Origin: Annulohypoxylon bovei var. microspora
Lineage: Eukaryota; Ascomycota; Sordariomycetes; Xylariales; Hypoxylaceae
NCBI GenBank assembly: GCA_022836615.1
Contig: MU405304.1
Span: 88,872-152,871 of the forward strand
Length of the DNA stretch: 64,000 nt
Direction of reading: 5' to 3'
The notes beneath the pieces were generated by a model. It searched no databases. It was not told the origin of the DNA and was given only the letters and a program-made list of their open reading frames with translations. A program made the translations under genes and the position numbers. Below are positions 62,751 through 64,000 of the stretch, in pieces (the stretch's first letter is position 1; every line of letters begins with the position of its first letter).

Positions 62751-63489
62751 TAGAACTCGCTGTGAAAAGCAATAATATCCGTTAATAGCGATTGACTTAA
62801 AGTGGTGATCGATCAAAAATGACCTAAAACAGTAATAAATCAACGATTTCCCAAACCAGCAATACTATAACTGTTTATGCTACAACAAGCCTCACTAGTC
62901 TAATACTCGTTCCCATAGTAAATCGAAAGTCCATTCTAACTTAATGAACCGCTATGTTAGAAAATACGGAATCATAAGCATAGAGATTTGATTGCCGAAT
63001 GTTACAAACGGTGGGTGAAAGGATCCGGGATGACGCCAGCAGAAATAGGATCTTAAAGCGTTCCGATCAAGCGAATAAAAAGTTAAAGACAGTAAGTAAC
63101 TATTCAAAATGAGTGATGCTAGATCCAGATTGGTTTTTTTCCTTGCGTACAGATTGGTTTTTTCTATCAGCTGGCGACACTCCGCCACCTATTTTAGCAG
63201 CATGTATGTCTCAGCCAGTTTGACTTACTCGCCACCCCACGTTTTATTTTTTTTAAAAAAGCTGTAAATTACTAAGATCTAATCTATTATCTATAATCTT
63301 CTAATATAATGAGATGTCGTCGTTGCCTCTGCGGTAGACGAAGCACAGTATATGGTCCGGCAGCCTTTGCCACGATATGCCCGAACTTTAGGAGGGTTAT
63401 TGTGTCGGGGTGATTTTTTTCGTGTCATAGAAATTTAACTCCGTTATCTCCGGAAATAAGGCAGTTCTGGAGATATCGGGCTTCCTAAA
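62751..63489. other. Intergenic, no supported gene
   Basis: AT-moderate DNA; no coding signal. From about 63300 the sequence looks like repetitive DNA (CCCGAACTTTAGGAGGG..., CTCCGTTATCTCCGGAAATAAGGCAG), possibly a transposon end. Confidence 0.4.
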
Positions 63490-63780
63490 GCGGTAATTTT
63501 TTAAAATCGAAAAAAATCGAAAATGCAAGGTAAATTATATACTTTATATAAAAGAAAATAAAATTTAAAATTAATAATAAAATCGAAGTAATTCGATTTT
63601 AATTTTTTTAATTTTTTTAATTAATTATTTAAAAAGTTATAATTATTTAAAGTTTTTAAAAAAATTACGTAAGCGCGCAATGGCCACATAAGGCCAAAGG
63701 CTCAAGGTGCCGCCTGGGCTTTGGAGGTTTTGCTTATGTAAGCAAATTACGTAATCAAGGGGAAAGGTTAGAAATCCGGG
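63490..63780. repeat. Short RIP-like AT patch with an ACGTAA inverted motif
   Basis: 63490-63668 is almost free of C and G except CG dinucleotides, as in the large island. It is flanked by ATTACGTAAGC at 63665-63675 and GCTTATGTAAGC...ATTACGTAAT at 63732-63755, suggesting a mutated transposon fragment whose remainder lies outside the window. Confidence 0.45.
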
Positions 63781-64000
63781 GGGGACTGGGATTCGGGGCC
63801 GGGGCTGGGGATTCGGGGCCGCTGGGGATCGGGGCTGCTGGGGATTCGGGATGAGAAATCAGGGCTGGGATTCGGGGGGGCTGGCGATCGGGGCTGGCGA
63901 TCGGAGATGGGGTTGAAGGGCCCGGGGGATGAGGGTGATCCTGGGGGTTGTACGGGTGCCCCGTACTGGAGGGATAGAGGGATGGGGTTGAAGGGCTAGG
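63775..64000 (+). repeat. G-rich minisatellite
   Basis: Degenerate units around GGGGATTCGGGGCTG and GGCGATCGGGGCT, with later GGGATGGGGTTGAAGGGC repeats. Strong G-runs on the plus strand; continues beyond the window end. Confidence 0.65.

Noticed and set aside
63775..64000. G-rich end as coding exon
   Set aside because: Degenerate tandem units and no open frame with recognisable protein features.

Overview
This window is nuclear DNA from a filamentous ascomycete (Pezizomycotina; Sordariomycetes is my inference). The evidence is multi-exon genes with 45-240 bp introns that use GTAAGT-type donors and CTAAC branch points, fungal secondary-metabolism and plant cell wall genes, dispersed TAGGTAGG/ACCT microsatellites, and a large transposon island degraded by repeat-induced point mutation (RIP).

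Layout. 1-1189 (minus) is the 5' part of a protein kinase-like gene cut by the window edge. 2600-3427 (minus) is a secreted histidine-rich repeat protein. 3428-6372 holds no gene that I can support. 6373-35628 is a nested retrotransposon island. Its outer Ty1/Copia element has two 205-bp LTRs (TGTCA...TGACA) and a perfect 5-bp target duplication, CAAAG. Inside it lie two copies of an about 11.4 kb Ty3/Gypsy element in head-to-head inverted orientation, each with 257-bp LTRs, separated by a 333-bp spacer. Almost everything between about 6480 and 35130 is RIP-mutated beyond coding capacity.

36172-56336 resembles a secondary-metabolite cluster. It contains a cytochrome P450 (minus, 36172-37896), a broken DUF1996 gene (minus, 38591-40140), a 14-exon highly reducing polyketide synthase (minus, 41422-49720, 2423 aa by my splice model), a fungal rhodopsin-like (PTH11-type) membrane protein (plus, 51934-53447) and a second P450 (plus, 54453-56336). 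Two related MITE-like elements (40254-40664 and 50422-51053) lie on either side of the PKS. No pathway transcription factor, transporter or thioesterase is visible. Cluster membership is inferred from proximity.

57491-59331 (plus) is a secreted family PL4 rhamnogalacturonan lyase. 59810-61276 (minus) is a mitochondrial-type PP2C phosphatase with an unusual substitution at the metal-binding Asp. 62263-62608 (minus) is a three-exon gene for a 62-aa secreted six-cysteine peptide, too fragmented to show as a long ORF. The right end (63490-64000) holds a short RIP-like AT patch and a G-rich minisatellite.

Part of the PKS product scheme can be read from its domains: KS-AT-DH-degenerate MT-ER-KR-ACP with no release domain. 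The two P450s would be natural tailoring oxidases. The exon models were assembled by hand from splice signals and reading frame and need RNA evidence.
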